Below, one piece after another: positions 16,107 to 23,627 of a stretch of DNA of 64,000 bases. The notes under the pieces are model-generated. The model was not told the origin of the DNA. It ran no database searches and saw nothing but the letters and a program-made list of their open reading frames with translations. The stretch comes from Miltoncostaea sp963762825. GTDB lineage: Bacteria; Actinomycetota; Thermoleophilia; Miltoncostaeales; Miltoncostaeaceae. The stretch lies in NCBI GenBank assembly GCA_963762825.1, contig CAVXLZ010000001.1, positions 806,001 through 870,000 of the forward strand, written 5' to 3'. Position 1 is the stretch's first letter, and every line of letters starts with the position of its first letter. The translations under genes were made by a program, and so were the position numbers.

Positions 16107-17469
16107 GCCAGAAGGCCTCCGCGACACCGCGCCGTACAAGGGTCTCGCGAAGGCCGAGCATCGCGGTGTAGGTCGGCAGGATGTACAGCGTGCCGCCGCC
16201 CGGTGTCGCCGACAGCGCCCGCTCGAGAGCCTCCTCGGGCTCGGCGATCACGGACATGCGCCCGGCGGGATGACCCTCGTAGCGCATGCGCAGGGCGAGG
16301 TCGTAGGCCCGGTCCCCGGTCAGCGTGAGGCTCGCGGCTCGCTCCAGCAGGGGCCCGTAATCGACGTCCCAGATCCACGAGATGTCGTGGCCATCGGCCG
16401 TGCGGTCGTTGAGGGCGATCAGCAGATGCAGTGGATCGGGATCGAGGAGCACGGTGCGCACCGTCTCGTTGGCGCCCGTCGGGTTCTTGGCGAGGAGCAG
16501 GACGAGCTCGCGCCCCTCCAATCGCACCCGCTCGCCCCGGCCGAAGGCGGCCGGGCTCGATGCGAGGCCGCGCGCGATGGCCCCGGGCCCGATGCCCATG
16601 GCCAGAGCCGCCGCCACGGCTGCGGTCGCGTTGTAGGCGTTGTGCAGTCCCGGGAGCGGCAGCTCGGCGTCGATCGGACCCTCGGGCGTCTCGATGCGGA
16701 CCGCGATTCCGTGGGCGCCGCGAAGCGTCACCCGGGTGGCGCGCACGTCGGGGGCCACCCGCTCCATGCCGCACCCCTCGCAGCTCCAATGGCCGAGGTG
16801 GCCGAGCGTCACCACGCTGTAGGTGAGCGGGTGCGCGCACGAGCGGCACCGTGTCGAGTCGGCGGCGTGGGGAAGGCGGGAGAGCGCCACGGACGGGTCG
16901 TCGATGCCGAAGGTCATCACCCCGAGTCGGCCGGCTCCCAGGGCGGAGATGGCGGGATCGTCGGCATTGAGAACGGGAGTGGCCGAGGGCGGCAGCCCGG
17001 CCACCATGCGGGCCCAGAGCGATGCGAGGTGCTCCAGCTCGCCGTACCGGTCGAGCTGGTCGCGGAAGAGGTTCATCAGCACCAGGACCCGGGGGTGCAT
17101 CTGGCGAGCCACCTCGAGCAGGGCCGCCTCGTCGACCTCGAACAGCCCGGCCTCAGGGGGCGGGCGGCGCCCTTGCGCGTCCAGCAGGGCGGTCGCGACA
17201 CCCGAGACGAGATTCGCCCCGGAGGTGTTCGCCACCACCTCCCAGCCCGCCTCACGCGCGCACGAGGCGACCAGCCGCGAGGTGGTGGTCTTGCCGTTGG
17301 TGGCCGAGATCACCGTGACCCCTCGAGGGAGTGCGCCGCCCAGCTCGGAGAGCGCCTGCGGGCGCACGCGCAGTAGGAGCTTGCCCGGCAGGCTGGTGCC
17401 ACCACCGCGTCCGAGTCGTCGCGAGAGCCGTCCGGCGGCGCGCGCGAGTGTCAGGGACGGTGCGGTCAC
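16096..17469 (-). CDS. murT: Lipid II isoglutaminyl synthase, Mur ligase-like subunit
   Basis: 457 residues. The Mur-ligase ATP site is SATNGKTTTS (residues 55-64), with LMNLFRDQLDRYGE and VLNADDPAISAL following. A four-cysteine zinc ribbon (CRSCAHPL ... CEGC) is inserted near residues 205-235, diagnostic for MurT, and the C-terminal DUF1727 region contains LLLAKNPTGANETVR and the WDVDY segment. With GatD it amidates glutamate at position 2 of the lipid II stem. The GTG at 17469 overlaps the rpiA stop (GTGA). The longer upstream frame covers rpiA and is not used. Confidence 0.93.
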   Translation of the reverse strand: MTAPSLTLARAAGRLSRRLGRGGGTSLPGKLLLRVRPQALSELGGALPRGVTVISATNGKTTTSRLVASCAREAGWEVVANTSGANLVSGVATALLDAQGRRPPPEAGLFEVDEAALLEVARQMHPRVLVLMNLFRDQLDRYGELEHLASLWARMVAGLPPSATPVLNADDPAISALGAGRLGVMTFGIDDPSVALSRLPHAADSTRCRSCAHPLTYSVVTLGHLGHWSCEGCGMERVAPDVRATRVTLRGAHGIAVRIETPEGPIDAELPLPGLHNAYNATAAVAAALAMGIGPGAIARGLASSPAAFGRGERVRLEGRELVLLLAKNPTGANETVRTVLLDPDPLHLLIALNDRTADGHDISWIWDVDYGPLLERAASLTLTGDRAYDLALRMRYEGHPAGRMSVIAEPEEALERALSATPGGGTLYILPTYTAMLGLRETLVRRGVAEAFWRER

Positions 17470-18152
17470 CCCCGGATCGTAGCGGCGCCCTCCACGGGCC
17501 CGGCCGGGTCGCAGCCGCCGTCGGTCCGGCCCACCAGCACGTGGGACATGCTCACCCGGAAGAGGCCGTGGTCGACGACCCCTGCCAGGGAGCGGGCCCG
17601 CTCGGCCACCACCGACCAGTCCGAGCCGGCCGGGATCCTCAAGTCGATGATCGCCAGCCCGTCGTCGCTCAGTCCCGTACGACGGGACGGGGAGAGATCT
17701 GAGAGCCCCGCGGCAACGCGGGCGGCTCCGAAGGGGACGACGGCGATCGGCAGGGATCCCCACTCGTCGAGGCTCCCGACCATCTTCGGCGCGTCGACCA
17801 GGACGAGGAACGTGGCGGCGGCGTCGGCCACGATCCGCTCGCGCACCAGCGCCCCACCCGCCCCCTTGATCACCAGCCCGTCCGGCGCGACGGCGTCGGC
17901 CCCGTCGAAGGCGAGATCGAGTGGGGCCCTCAGGCGGCCCAGGGGTATTCCGAGCTCGCGTGCCAGGGCCGCGCTCGCCCGTGAGGTCGGGACCCCGGTG
18001 CAGCGCAGGCCGCCCGTGACCCGCGCACCGAGGGCGCGGATCCCCGCCGCCGCCGCGCGGCCCGTCCCGAGACCGACGCGCATCCCATCCTCGACCCGCG
18101 CCGCGGCGCTCCGGCCCGCGGCGTCCCACGCCCGCTGTCGCTCATCGCTCAC
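17466..18152 (-). CDS. rpiA: Ribose-5-phosphate isomerase A
   Basis: 228 residues; interconverts ribose-5-phosphate and ribulose-5-phosphate in the pentose phosphate pathway. Signatures are VGLGTGRAA (phosphate loop; usually GLGTGST), the catalytic Asp pair in DLAFDGADAV and KGAGGALVRERIVA with the active-site Glu. It is the first gene of the rpiA-murT-methyltransferase-gatD operon, with GTGA coupling to murT. The start lies 27 bases from the divergent MBL hydrolase gene, so the two promoters overlap. Confidence 0.93.
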   Translation of the reverse strand: MSDERQRAWDAAGRSAAARVEDGMRVGLGTGRAAAAGIRALGARVTGGLRCTGVPTSRASAALARELGIPLGRLRAPLDLAFDGADAVAPDGLVIKGAGGALVRERIVADAAATFLVLVDAPKMVGSLDEWGSLPIAVVPFGAARVAAGLSDLSPSRRTGLSDDGLAIIDLRIPAGSDWSVVAERARSLAGVVDHGLFRVSMSHVLVGRTDGGCDPAGPVEGAATIRG

Positions 18153-18179
18153 GCTCCAAGGCTATGCGACGATCGCCTC

Positions 18180-19073
18180 GTGCAGGAGGTCGCCCCCGAC
18201 ATCCGGATCATCGACACCCGCCTCGCGGGGCTTGCCGGCGTGAGCGCCGCCTACCTCGTCATGGCACCCGAGGTGGCGATCGTCGACCCCGGAGCGCGCA
18301 CGTCCGCGGACACCGTGCGCGCGGCGCTCGCGGCGGCGGGGGTCGGTCCGGATGATCTGCGCTGGATCGTCCTCACGCACGTGCATCTGGACCATTGCGG
18401 CAGCGCGGGGATCCTCGCGGCGGCCTTCCCTCGAGCGCGCGTCGTGGTCCACCGCCGTGGCGCCCGCCATCTCGTTGCGCCGGGGCGGCTGGTGGCCGGG
18501 TCCGCAGCGGTCTACGGCGCGCGCTGGTCGCTCTATGGCGGCCTCGATCCCGTGGGGGCGGACAGGATCGCGGTCGTCGACGACGGCGACCGCGTCGACC
18601 TCTCCGGGGGGTTGCGGCTGGTCATGATCGAGACCCTGGGGCACGCCCGCCACCACATGTCCGTCCTCGAGGAGCGGACGGGCACGATCCTGGCCGGCGA
18701 CGCGCTGGGCGTCCGCTTCGCCGGTGGCGGGCTCTACCCGGCGCTGCCCCCGCCCGATGTCGACCTCGACGCGGCCGACGCGAGCCTCACCCGGCTCGCC
18801 GACCTGGCGCCCGCGTGCCTCTGCCTGTCGCACTATGGGGCCGTCGACGACCCGGAGGGGGCGATCGCCCTCGCCCGCCGTCAGCTCGCCCGCCTGCGCG
18901 AAGCCGCGCGCAGCGTGGTCGATTGCGCCGACATCGGCGCGGCCATCGAAGCGCGCCTTCCCCTCGAGGAGACGGTCGGATCCGCCCCCGCGCTCGCGTT
19001 GTGGCGCAGGCTGGGATGGGCCGAGGCGAACGTGGCCGGGGTTGCGGGATGGGTCGAGGCCGGCGCGCGATGA
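18180..19073 (+). CDS. Metallo-beta-lactamase-fold hydrolase
   Basis: 297 residues from GTG 18180. The di-metal motif THVHLDHCGS is at about residues 66-75; further ligands are His in LGHARHHM, Asp in LAGDALGV and a C-terminal His in CLSHYGAV. The fold and length fit glyoxalase-II-like or lactonase-type hydrolases; the substrate is unknown. It starts 27 bases from divergent rpiA. The ~80-residue C-terminal helical extension may provide the substrate pocket or a dimer contact. Confidence 0.85.
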   Translation: MQEVAPDIRIIDTRLAGLAGVSAAYLVMAPEVAIVDPGARTSADTVRAALAAAGVGPDDLRWIVLTHVHLDHCGSAGILAAAFPRARVVVHRRGARHLVAPGRLVAGSAAVYGARWSLYGGLDPVGADRIAVVDDGDRVDLSGGLRLVMIETLGHARHHMSVLEERTGTILAGDALGVRFAGGGLYPALPPPDVDLDAADASLTRLADLAPACLCLSHYGAVDDPEGAIALARRQLARLREAARSVVDCADIGAAIEARLPLEETVGSAPALALWRRLGWAEANVAGVAGWVEAGAR

Positions 19074-19113
19074 TGCACGCGGGGATCCCGCCATTGGTTA
19101 CTGTCGGATCCAC

Positions 19114-19806
19114 ATGAAGACCGTTCGTACCGAGATCGTGGTCATCGGGGTCCGTGAGGGCAGCGCGCAGGCGCTGCTCCTGCGCCTGCCGGGCAGCGTC
19201 TGGGCGCTCCCCGGCGTGGACGTACCTCCGGGAGCGACCCTCGAGGCGGCCGCCGCCGGCGCGCTGGCGGAGCAGACCGGCATCCGCGAGGCCCGGCTCG
19301 AGCAGCTCTACAGCTTCGACCGGAATGGGGGGGAGGGGGTCTGCGTGGCCCACCTCTGCCTCGTGGCCTCGGAGCGACACGTGCTGACGCCCGGGCCGGG
19401 GATCGTCGAGGTGCGGTGGTTCCCGATGGACGACCCACCCGCCCTCGACGCCGACGCCGTCGCCGTCCTGCGGTACGGGCGCTCCCGGGTGCGCGCCAAA
19501 GCCGCCTACGCGCCCATCACGCTCCAGCTCCTTCCCGAGACCTTCACGCTGGGTGAGCTCCAGACGGTGTACGAGGCGGTGCTGGGCCACGAGCTCGATA
19601 CGCGCAATTTCCGCCGCGACGTGCTGCGGGCCGGGGTCGTCGAGGCCACGGGCTCATCCCGCGCCGAGGGGCCGGGTCGCCCGGCCGGGCTGTACCGATC
19701 CGGGGAGGGGGGCTTCCAGGTGCTCGCCCGCGAGCGCCGTATCGCTCGCGCGATCGCCGAGACCCCGGAGCGCCAGAGCGGCCCAGGGGGGGCGTCTCAC
19801 CGATGA
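19114..19806 (+). CDS. NrtR-type Nudix regulator with degenerate Nudix box
   Basis: 230 residues: an N-terminal Nudix fold (1-~135) and a C-terminal winged-helix (ITLQLLPETFTLGELQTVYE ... LDTRNFRRDVLRAGVVEATG). This two-domain layout is that of NrtR, which senses ADP-ribose or related metabolites and represses NAD or sugar genes. The Nudix box reads LEAAAAGALAEQTG: the catalytic REUxEE residues are lost, so it should bind but not hydrolyse its ligand. The ATG at 19114 follows a short spacer from the MBL hydrolase. Targets are unknown. Confidence 0.82.
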   Translation: MKTVRTEIVVIGVREGSAQALLLRLPGSVWALPGVDVPPGATLEAAAAGALAEQTGIREARLEQLYSFDRNGGEGVCVAHLCLVASERHVLTPGPGIVEVRWFPMDDPPALDADAVAVLRYGRSRVRAKAAYAPITLQLLPETFTLGELQTVYEAVLGHELDTRNFRRDVLRAGVVEATGSSRAEGPGRPAGLYRSGEGGFQVLARERRIARAIAETPERQSGPGGASHR

Positions 19807-19902
19807 CGTTCGGCCCCCTCGGAGGGGCCGAGGGTACGGGCGAATCGGGTCCGAACGCCATGGTAGCCTTGGGGCCGTTCGTCGACGGCTGGAAAGGACG
19901 CT

Positions 19903-20145
19903 ATGGCGCACAACGGCGCAGGTCACCAGGATCTCCCGGCTACGTGGCCCTTCCGGGCGGCCGCCACGATCCTCGTCTTCGCGATGGTCTGGTTCACGGC
20001 GGGCTTTGCGATCAAGGACACGGGCGAGACCCTTGCGAACCACCTGCCCGTCTTCTGGCTCATGGTGCTCGCCTCGGTCGTCCTGATCGCGGGTGGCGCG
20101 GCGTTCAACATCTCTCGCGAGAGGCGCCGCAAGCGGACCGTCTGA
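19903..20145 (+). CDS. Small two-helix membrane protein
   Basis: 80 residues. Two hydrophobic segments (AAATILVFAMVWFTAGFAI and FWLMVLASVVLIAGGAAF) are followed by a basic tail SRERRRKRTV, predicting a hairpin with the C-terminus in the cytoplasm. GGAAAGGAC just upstream is a good ribosome site. The stop overlaps the CTG start suggested for the next gene. Family not recognised. Confidence 0.7.
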   Translation: MAHNGAGHQDLPATWPFRAAATILVFAMVWFTAGFAIKDTGETLANHLPVFWLMVLASVVLIAGGAAFNISRERRRKRTV

Positions 20146-20519
20146 TCTCCGGGCCGTCCGCCGATCGGGTCGCCGCCCGGCTGGCCGGCCTCGTGGACTG
20201 GCTCGACGACGGGCCGTGGAGCGCGGAGCTCCGAGAGCTCTCGCGGTCTCCTGTCGGCGTCGAGAGAGCCGAGGGGGCGCCCACCTACGGAGAGCTCGCC
20301 AGGGTCGGAACGGCCCTGGTGGATCAGCTCTCACGGCAGGGGCGCTGGGATGCGGCCGCATCCCAGGCGCGCCACCTGAAGGGCTATTTCGCCCTGACCG
20401 GCCTGGGGCTCGGGCCGATCGCGGAGCAGACCTTCGACGGGCTCCTGGCCGCAGCCCTGGCGCGCGATGCCGACGAGCTCGTCGACTTCGTGGAGCTGGT
20501 GGCCGAGATGTTCCCGTGA
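20142..20519 (+). CDS. Helical conserved-looking hypothetical protein
   Basis: About 125 residues, mostly alpha-helical and acidic, ending AALARDADELVDFVELVAEM. No family recognised. The frame is open back to 19803 without a good start; CTG 20142 overlapping the preceding stop is chosen provisionally. The stop is fused to the yqgE start (GTGA), which is the main evidence that the frame is translated. An earlier or later start is possible. Confidence 0.5.
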   Translation: MISGPSADRVAARLAGLVDWLDDGPWSAELRELSRSPVGVERAEGAPTYGELARVGTALVDQLSRQGRWDAAASQARHLKGYFALTGLGLGPIAEQTFDGLLAAALARDADELVDFVELVAEMFP

Positions 20520-21076
20520 CCGGGACGCCCCCGCCGAGCCGGCAGGGCCGACTCCTGGTCGCGGCCCCGGGTCTCGAGGATCCGAACTTCCGTCGGGCGG
20601 TCCTGCTCATGCTGGAGCACTCTCCCGAGGGGGCCCTCGGCCTGGTCCTCAACCGGCCCACGCCGCTGGTATCGCGCGAGGCCCTTCCCGCAGGTCTCGC
20701 CGACCTCATGCCCATGGAGGAGCGTGTGTTCCAAGGGGGGCCGGTCCAGCCGGAGGCGGTCATCCTGCTGGCCGACTTCGAGGACGCATCGCGGGCCGCG
20801 ACGATCGCCTTCGGCAGCGTCGGCGTCGTCAACCCCGACGCCGGGAGCACCGCCCACGGGGCCGTCCGCGCCATCAGGGCCTTCGGGGGCTACTCCGGCT
20901 GGGGTGCCGGGCAGCTCGAGGAGGAACTTGAGGAGGATGCCTGGGTCGATGCGCCGGCCGACGCCGAGGATGTGTTCACTCAGGACCATCGTGGCCTTTG
21001 GGGCCGGGTGCTCGAGCGCAAGGGCGGCTCGTGGCGGCTCATCGCTCGGATGCCCGACGATCCGAGCGTCAACTGA
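20516..21076 (+). CDS. yqgE: YqgE/AlgH family protein
   Basis: 186 residues matching the UPF0301 (YqgE/AlgH) family: GRLLVAAPGLEDPNFRRAVL, HSPEGALGLVLNRPT, VFQGGPVQPEAVILL and FGGYSGWGAGQLEEELEEDA. The fold is known and the biochemical role is unclear; AlgH was linked to alginate regulation in Pseudomonas. GTG at 20516 overlaps the previous stop. A strong hairpin follows between this gene and convergent rpoD. Confidence 0.92.
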   Translation: MTGTPPPSRQGRLLVAAPGLEDPNFRRAVLLMLEHSPEGALGLVLNRPTPLVSREALPAGLADLMPMEERVFQGGPVQPEAVILLADFEDASRAATIAFGSVGVVNPDAGSTAHGAVRAIRAFGGYSGWGAGQLEEELEEDAWVDAPADAEDVFTQDHRGLWGRVLERKGGSWRLIARMPDDPSVN

Positions 21077-21078
21077 CG

Positions 21079-21119
21079 CCGGAGGCCGGATCCGATTCTC
21101 GGGCGGATCCGGCCTCCGG
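21079..21119. terminator. Bidirectional intrinsic terminator between yqgE and the sigma factor gene
   Basis: A perfect 16-bp stem, CCGGAGGCCGGATCCG (21079-21094) and its complement (21104-21119), encloses a 9-base loop between two converging genes. Both transcripts can use it. Confidence 0.85.
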
Positions 21120-21127
21120 AGCACCGC

Positions 21128-22213
21128 CTATCCCAGGCGGCCCGAGTCCGGGAGGGCGCCGAGCTTCTGCAGCGACTGGCTCTCCACCTGGCGGATCCGT
21201 TCACGGGTGACGTTGAACATCCGCCCCAGCTCGTCGAGCGTGCGCGGCTTCTCCCCCCGGAGCCCGTAGCGCAACTCGAGCACGCGCCGCTCCCGGTAGC
21301 TCAGCTGGTCGAGGAGGTCGCGCAGCGCCTGCTCCCGGAGGCTCGTCTCGGCCGAGGCCTCGGGCGCGATGCTGTTCTCGTCGGCCAGGAAGCGACCGAG
21401 CTCGGACTCCTCCTCCTCGCCGACCGGCTTCTCGAGTGAAACGGTGGGCTGGGCGCTGCGGAGGATCTCCTCGACCTCCCCCGGCGGAAGCCCGGCGGCC
21501 TCTCCGATCTCCTCGACGGTCGGCTCGCGACCGAGCTGCCCGATCAGGACCCGCTCGGCCCGGCTGATCTGGTTGAGCTTCTCCACGACGTGAACCGGTA
21601 TGCGGATCGTGCGGCCCTTGTCGGCGAGGGCCCGGGTGACCGCCTGGCGGATCCACCAGGTGGCGTACGTCGAGAACTTGAAGCCCCGGCGCCAGTCGAA
21701 CTTCTCCACGGCACGCACGAGGCCGAGCGTGCCCTCCTGGATCAGATCGAGGAAGGGGAGGCCCCGGCCGCGGTAGCCCTTGGCGATGGAGACCACGAGG
21801 CGCAGGTTGGCCTCGACCATCTGCTGCTTGGCGGCCTGGTCGCCGAGCTCGATGCGTTTCGCGAGACGGACCTCGTCGGCCGCGGTGAGGAGCGGAACGC
21901 GACCGATGTCCTTCAGGAAGAGCTGGAGCGAGTCGGTTGTGGCCTCGACGGCGGTCGTCGCGGCACGCCGCGGGCGCTCGCTCTCCTCGGCCAGCTGGGC
22001 CGCCCGCGCGATCGCCTCGGTCTGCTCGATGAGCTCGACCCCGGCCTCTTCGAGGTGCTGGTAGATGGCCTCGACGGCGTCGGCGTCCAGCCCGAGGCCG
22101 TCGATGACCTCGGCGACCTCCTCCATGCCGAGGAAGCCCATCTCGCCCCCACGGACGATCAGCTCACGGAGCTCCCCGTCACGCGTCAACGCGGTCACCT
22201 GCTGGGTCGTCAT
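21128..22213 (-). CDS. rpoD: Sigma-70 family principal-type RNA polymerase sigma factor
   Basis: 361 residues. Region 1.2 (DSLQLFLKDIGRVPLLTAADE), region 2 (NLRLVVSIAKGYRGRGLPFL, then DLIQEG; KFDWRRGFKFSTYATWWIRQ), region 3 (RIPVHVVEKLNQI) and region 4 (RTLDELGRMFNVTRERIRQV) are all present and match primary (RpoD/HrdB-like) sigma factors. The N-terminus before region 1.2 is about 95 residues, shorter than in HrdB, so a group 2 paralogue cannot be excluded. A leader of about 250 bases without recognised genes precedes the start. Confidence 0.93.
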   Translation of the reverse strand: MTTQQVTALTRDGELRELIVRGGEMGFLGMEEVAEVIDGLGLDADAVEAIYQHLEEAGVELIEQTEAIARAAQLAEESERPRRAATTAVEATTDSLQLFLKDIGRVPLLTAADEVRLAKRIELGDQAAKQQMVEANLRLVVSIAKGYRGRGLPFLDLIQEGTLGLVRAVEKFDWRRGFKFSTYATWWIRQAVTRALADKGRTIRIPVHVVEKLNQISRAERVLIGQLGREPTVEEIGEAAGLPPGEVEEILRSAQPTVSLEKPVGEEEESELGRFLADENSIAPEASAETSLREQALRDLLDQLSYRERRVLELRYGLRGEKPRTLDELGRMFNVTRERIRQVESQSLQKLGALPDSGRLG

Positions 22214-22467
22214 CCGCCTCCCGTCGCCCGTGGTCTGATCGAACCTGCCCGCCCGTACCGCTCAGCCGTCAGTCGGACGCCGGACGCCCGGCCGACGTCG
22301 CGGCATGACAGCGAGCCGACTCCGGAGTCGAGGGCCGCAGAGGGCCGCCGCCGGGACGAACGTCGCGGACGCCGCGAGCCGACCCGCATCTCGACCGTCA
22401 TCGGCCAGCCCGAGACTATGTTCCGAGGCGCCCGCGCCGTCAAGTGCCAGATGCCCTTGGCATCGGG
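22214..22467. other. Intergenic leader upstream of the sigma factor gene
   Basis: 254 bases between the sigma factor start and the Rpf-like stop, both on the minus strand. Long reading frames cross it on both strands but carry no recognisable protein, and no convincing terminator or riboswitch was seen. Confidence 0.4.
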
Positions 22468-23502
22468 TCAACGGTACCCGCACACCGGCCATGGGGCCGG
22501 TCCGCGACTGGCGTAGAGGAGCGCCGCGATCCGGTCCTGCTCCGCCTCGGGGGCCGCTGCGGGATCGCCACTGCCTCCGAGGGACTCCCACGTGGGGACG
22601 TCGAACTGGTACTTGCCGCGATACTGGCCGCTCGTGGACACGGCCCGCGGGTTCCCGCCGGACTCGCACTGGGCGATGCGCTGGAGGGCGGAGGAGACGT
22701 CTCCCGAGGGCCCCGGCGGCGCGGGGGTCGATTCTTGCGCCGGAGGCTCCGCCGCGGCGGGCGCGGGGTCGGCGCGCCGCAGCAGATCGCGCTCCACAAC
22801 GGCAGCGGCCGCCGTGGCACGCGCGGCCGCTGCTCGGTCCCTGCGCCCCTGGGCCACGAGCCCGCCGAGCGCCACCTGGGCCTCGTCGAGCACTCCGCGA
22901 CGGCTCGTCAGCAGGCTCCGCAGCTCGGTCAGCCGCCTGCCCGAGTCGGCGACGCTGGCCTCGACGGCCGCCCGATCGTCCAGGAGTGCGGTCTTGAGCC
23001 GGCTGAGGCGCTTTCGGGTGGCGGCGATCTGGTCGACGATGTGACGATCCTGCGCGCCCACCGCCTCGAGCGCCGACTGCGTGTCGGCCGCGGCGGCGAG
23101 ACCCCCTGACGACAGGACGATCTCCACGAGCGACGGAGGCTCGCGCCGGTAGAGGCCTACGATGCGCTCGGAGAGGCGCGCGAGCGCGACGGAGCGGGCG
23201 GCGCGCGCCTCGGTCAGCCCACGGGTGGTGTCCGCGATGCGGGCTCGCAGCCGGTCGGCGCGCCCGAGTGCCGCGGCGTGGGCGTCGGCCGCCGCCGTCG
23301 CGTCCGTGTCGATGCGTTGGATCTCGGCCTCGAGGACGCGGATCTGGCCGCGCTTTCCGTCGATCACATCCGTCGCCGGCGCCGCCCGCAGGGTCATCGC
23401 CGCCACCGAGCCCATGGCGGCAGCCACGCATGCCACCACGAGGGCTGCGCGCATAACCAGCCGGGGCCGCAGGCTCGGGCCCTGAGGGGAGAGACGATTC
23501 AT
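22468..23502 (-). CDS. Secreted coiled-coil protein with Rpf/transglycosylase-like domain
   Basis: 344 residues from ATG 23502. A membrane segment (RAALVVACVAAAMGSVAAMT) precedes a long coiled coil (about residues 40-240, PcsB-like), a Pro/Ala linker and a C-terminal domain IAQCESGGNPRAVSTSGQYR, then KYQFDVPTWESLGGSGDP ... PVCG. That domain is the resuscitation-promoting-factor/transglycosylase-like fold; the catalytic Glu is in CESGG, and two cysteines bracket the domain. It should cleave or remodel peptidoglycan, with the coiled coil acting as regulator or tether. It diverges from the diguanylate cyclase gene. Confidence 0.85.
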   Translation of the reverse strand: MNRLSPQGPSLRPRLVMRAALVVACVAAAMGSVAAMTLRAAPATDVIDGKRGQIRVLEAEIQRIDTDATAAADAHAAALGRADRLRARIADTTRGLTEARAARSVALARLSERIVGLYRREPPSLVEIVLSSGGLAAAADTQSALEAVGAQDRHIVDQIAATRKRLSRLKTALLDDRAAVEASVADSGRRLTELRSLLTSRRGVLDEAQVALGGLVAQGRRDRAAAARATAAAAVVERDLLRRADPAPAAAEPPAQESTPAPPGPSGDVSSALQRIAQCESGGNPRAVSTSGQYRGKYQFDVPTWESLGGSGDPAAAPEAEQDRIAALLYASRGPAPWPVCGYR

Positions 23503-23627
23503 CGGTGAGGACAGCGCTCCTGCGGGCGGGGGGCACGACCGCCCGGCAACCGAGGGACCGTACCACGACCCCGGGAGCGCGCGAAAGGTCATGGCGAGCA
23601 TGCCGCGCGCCGATCCTAGATCCACGA

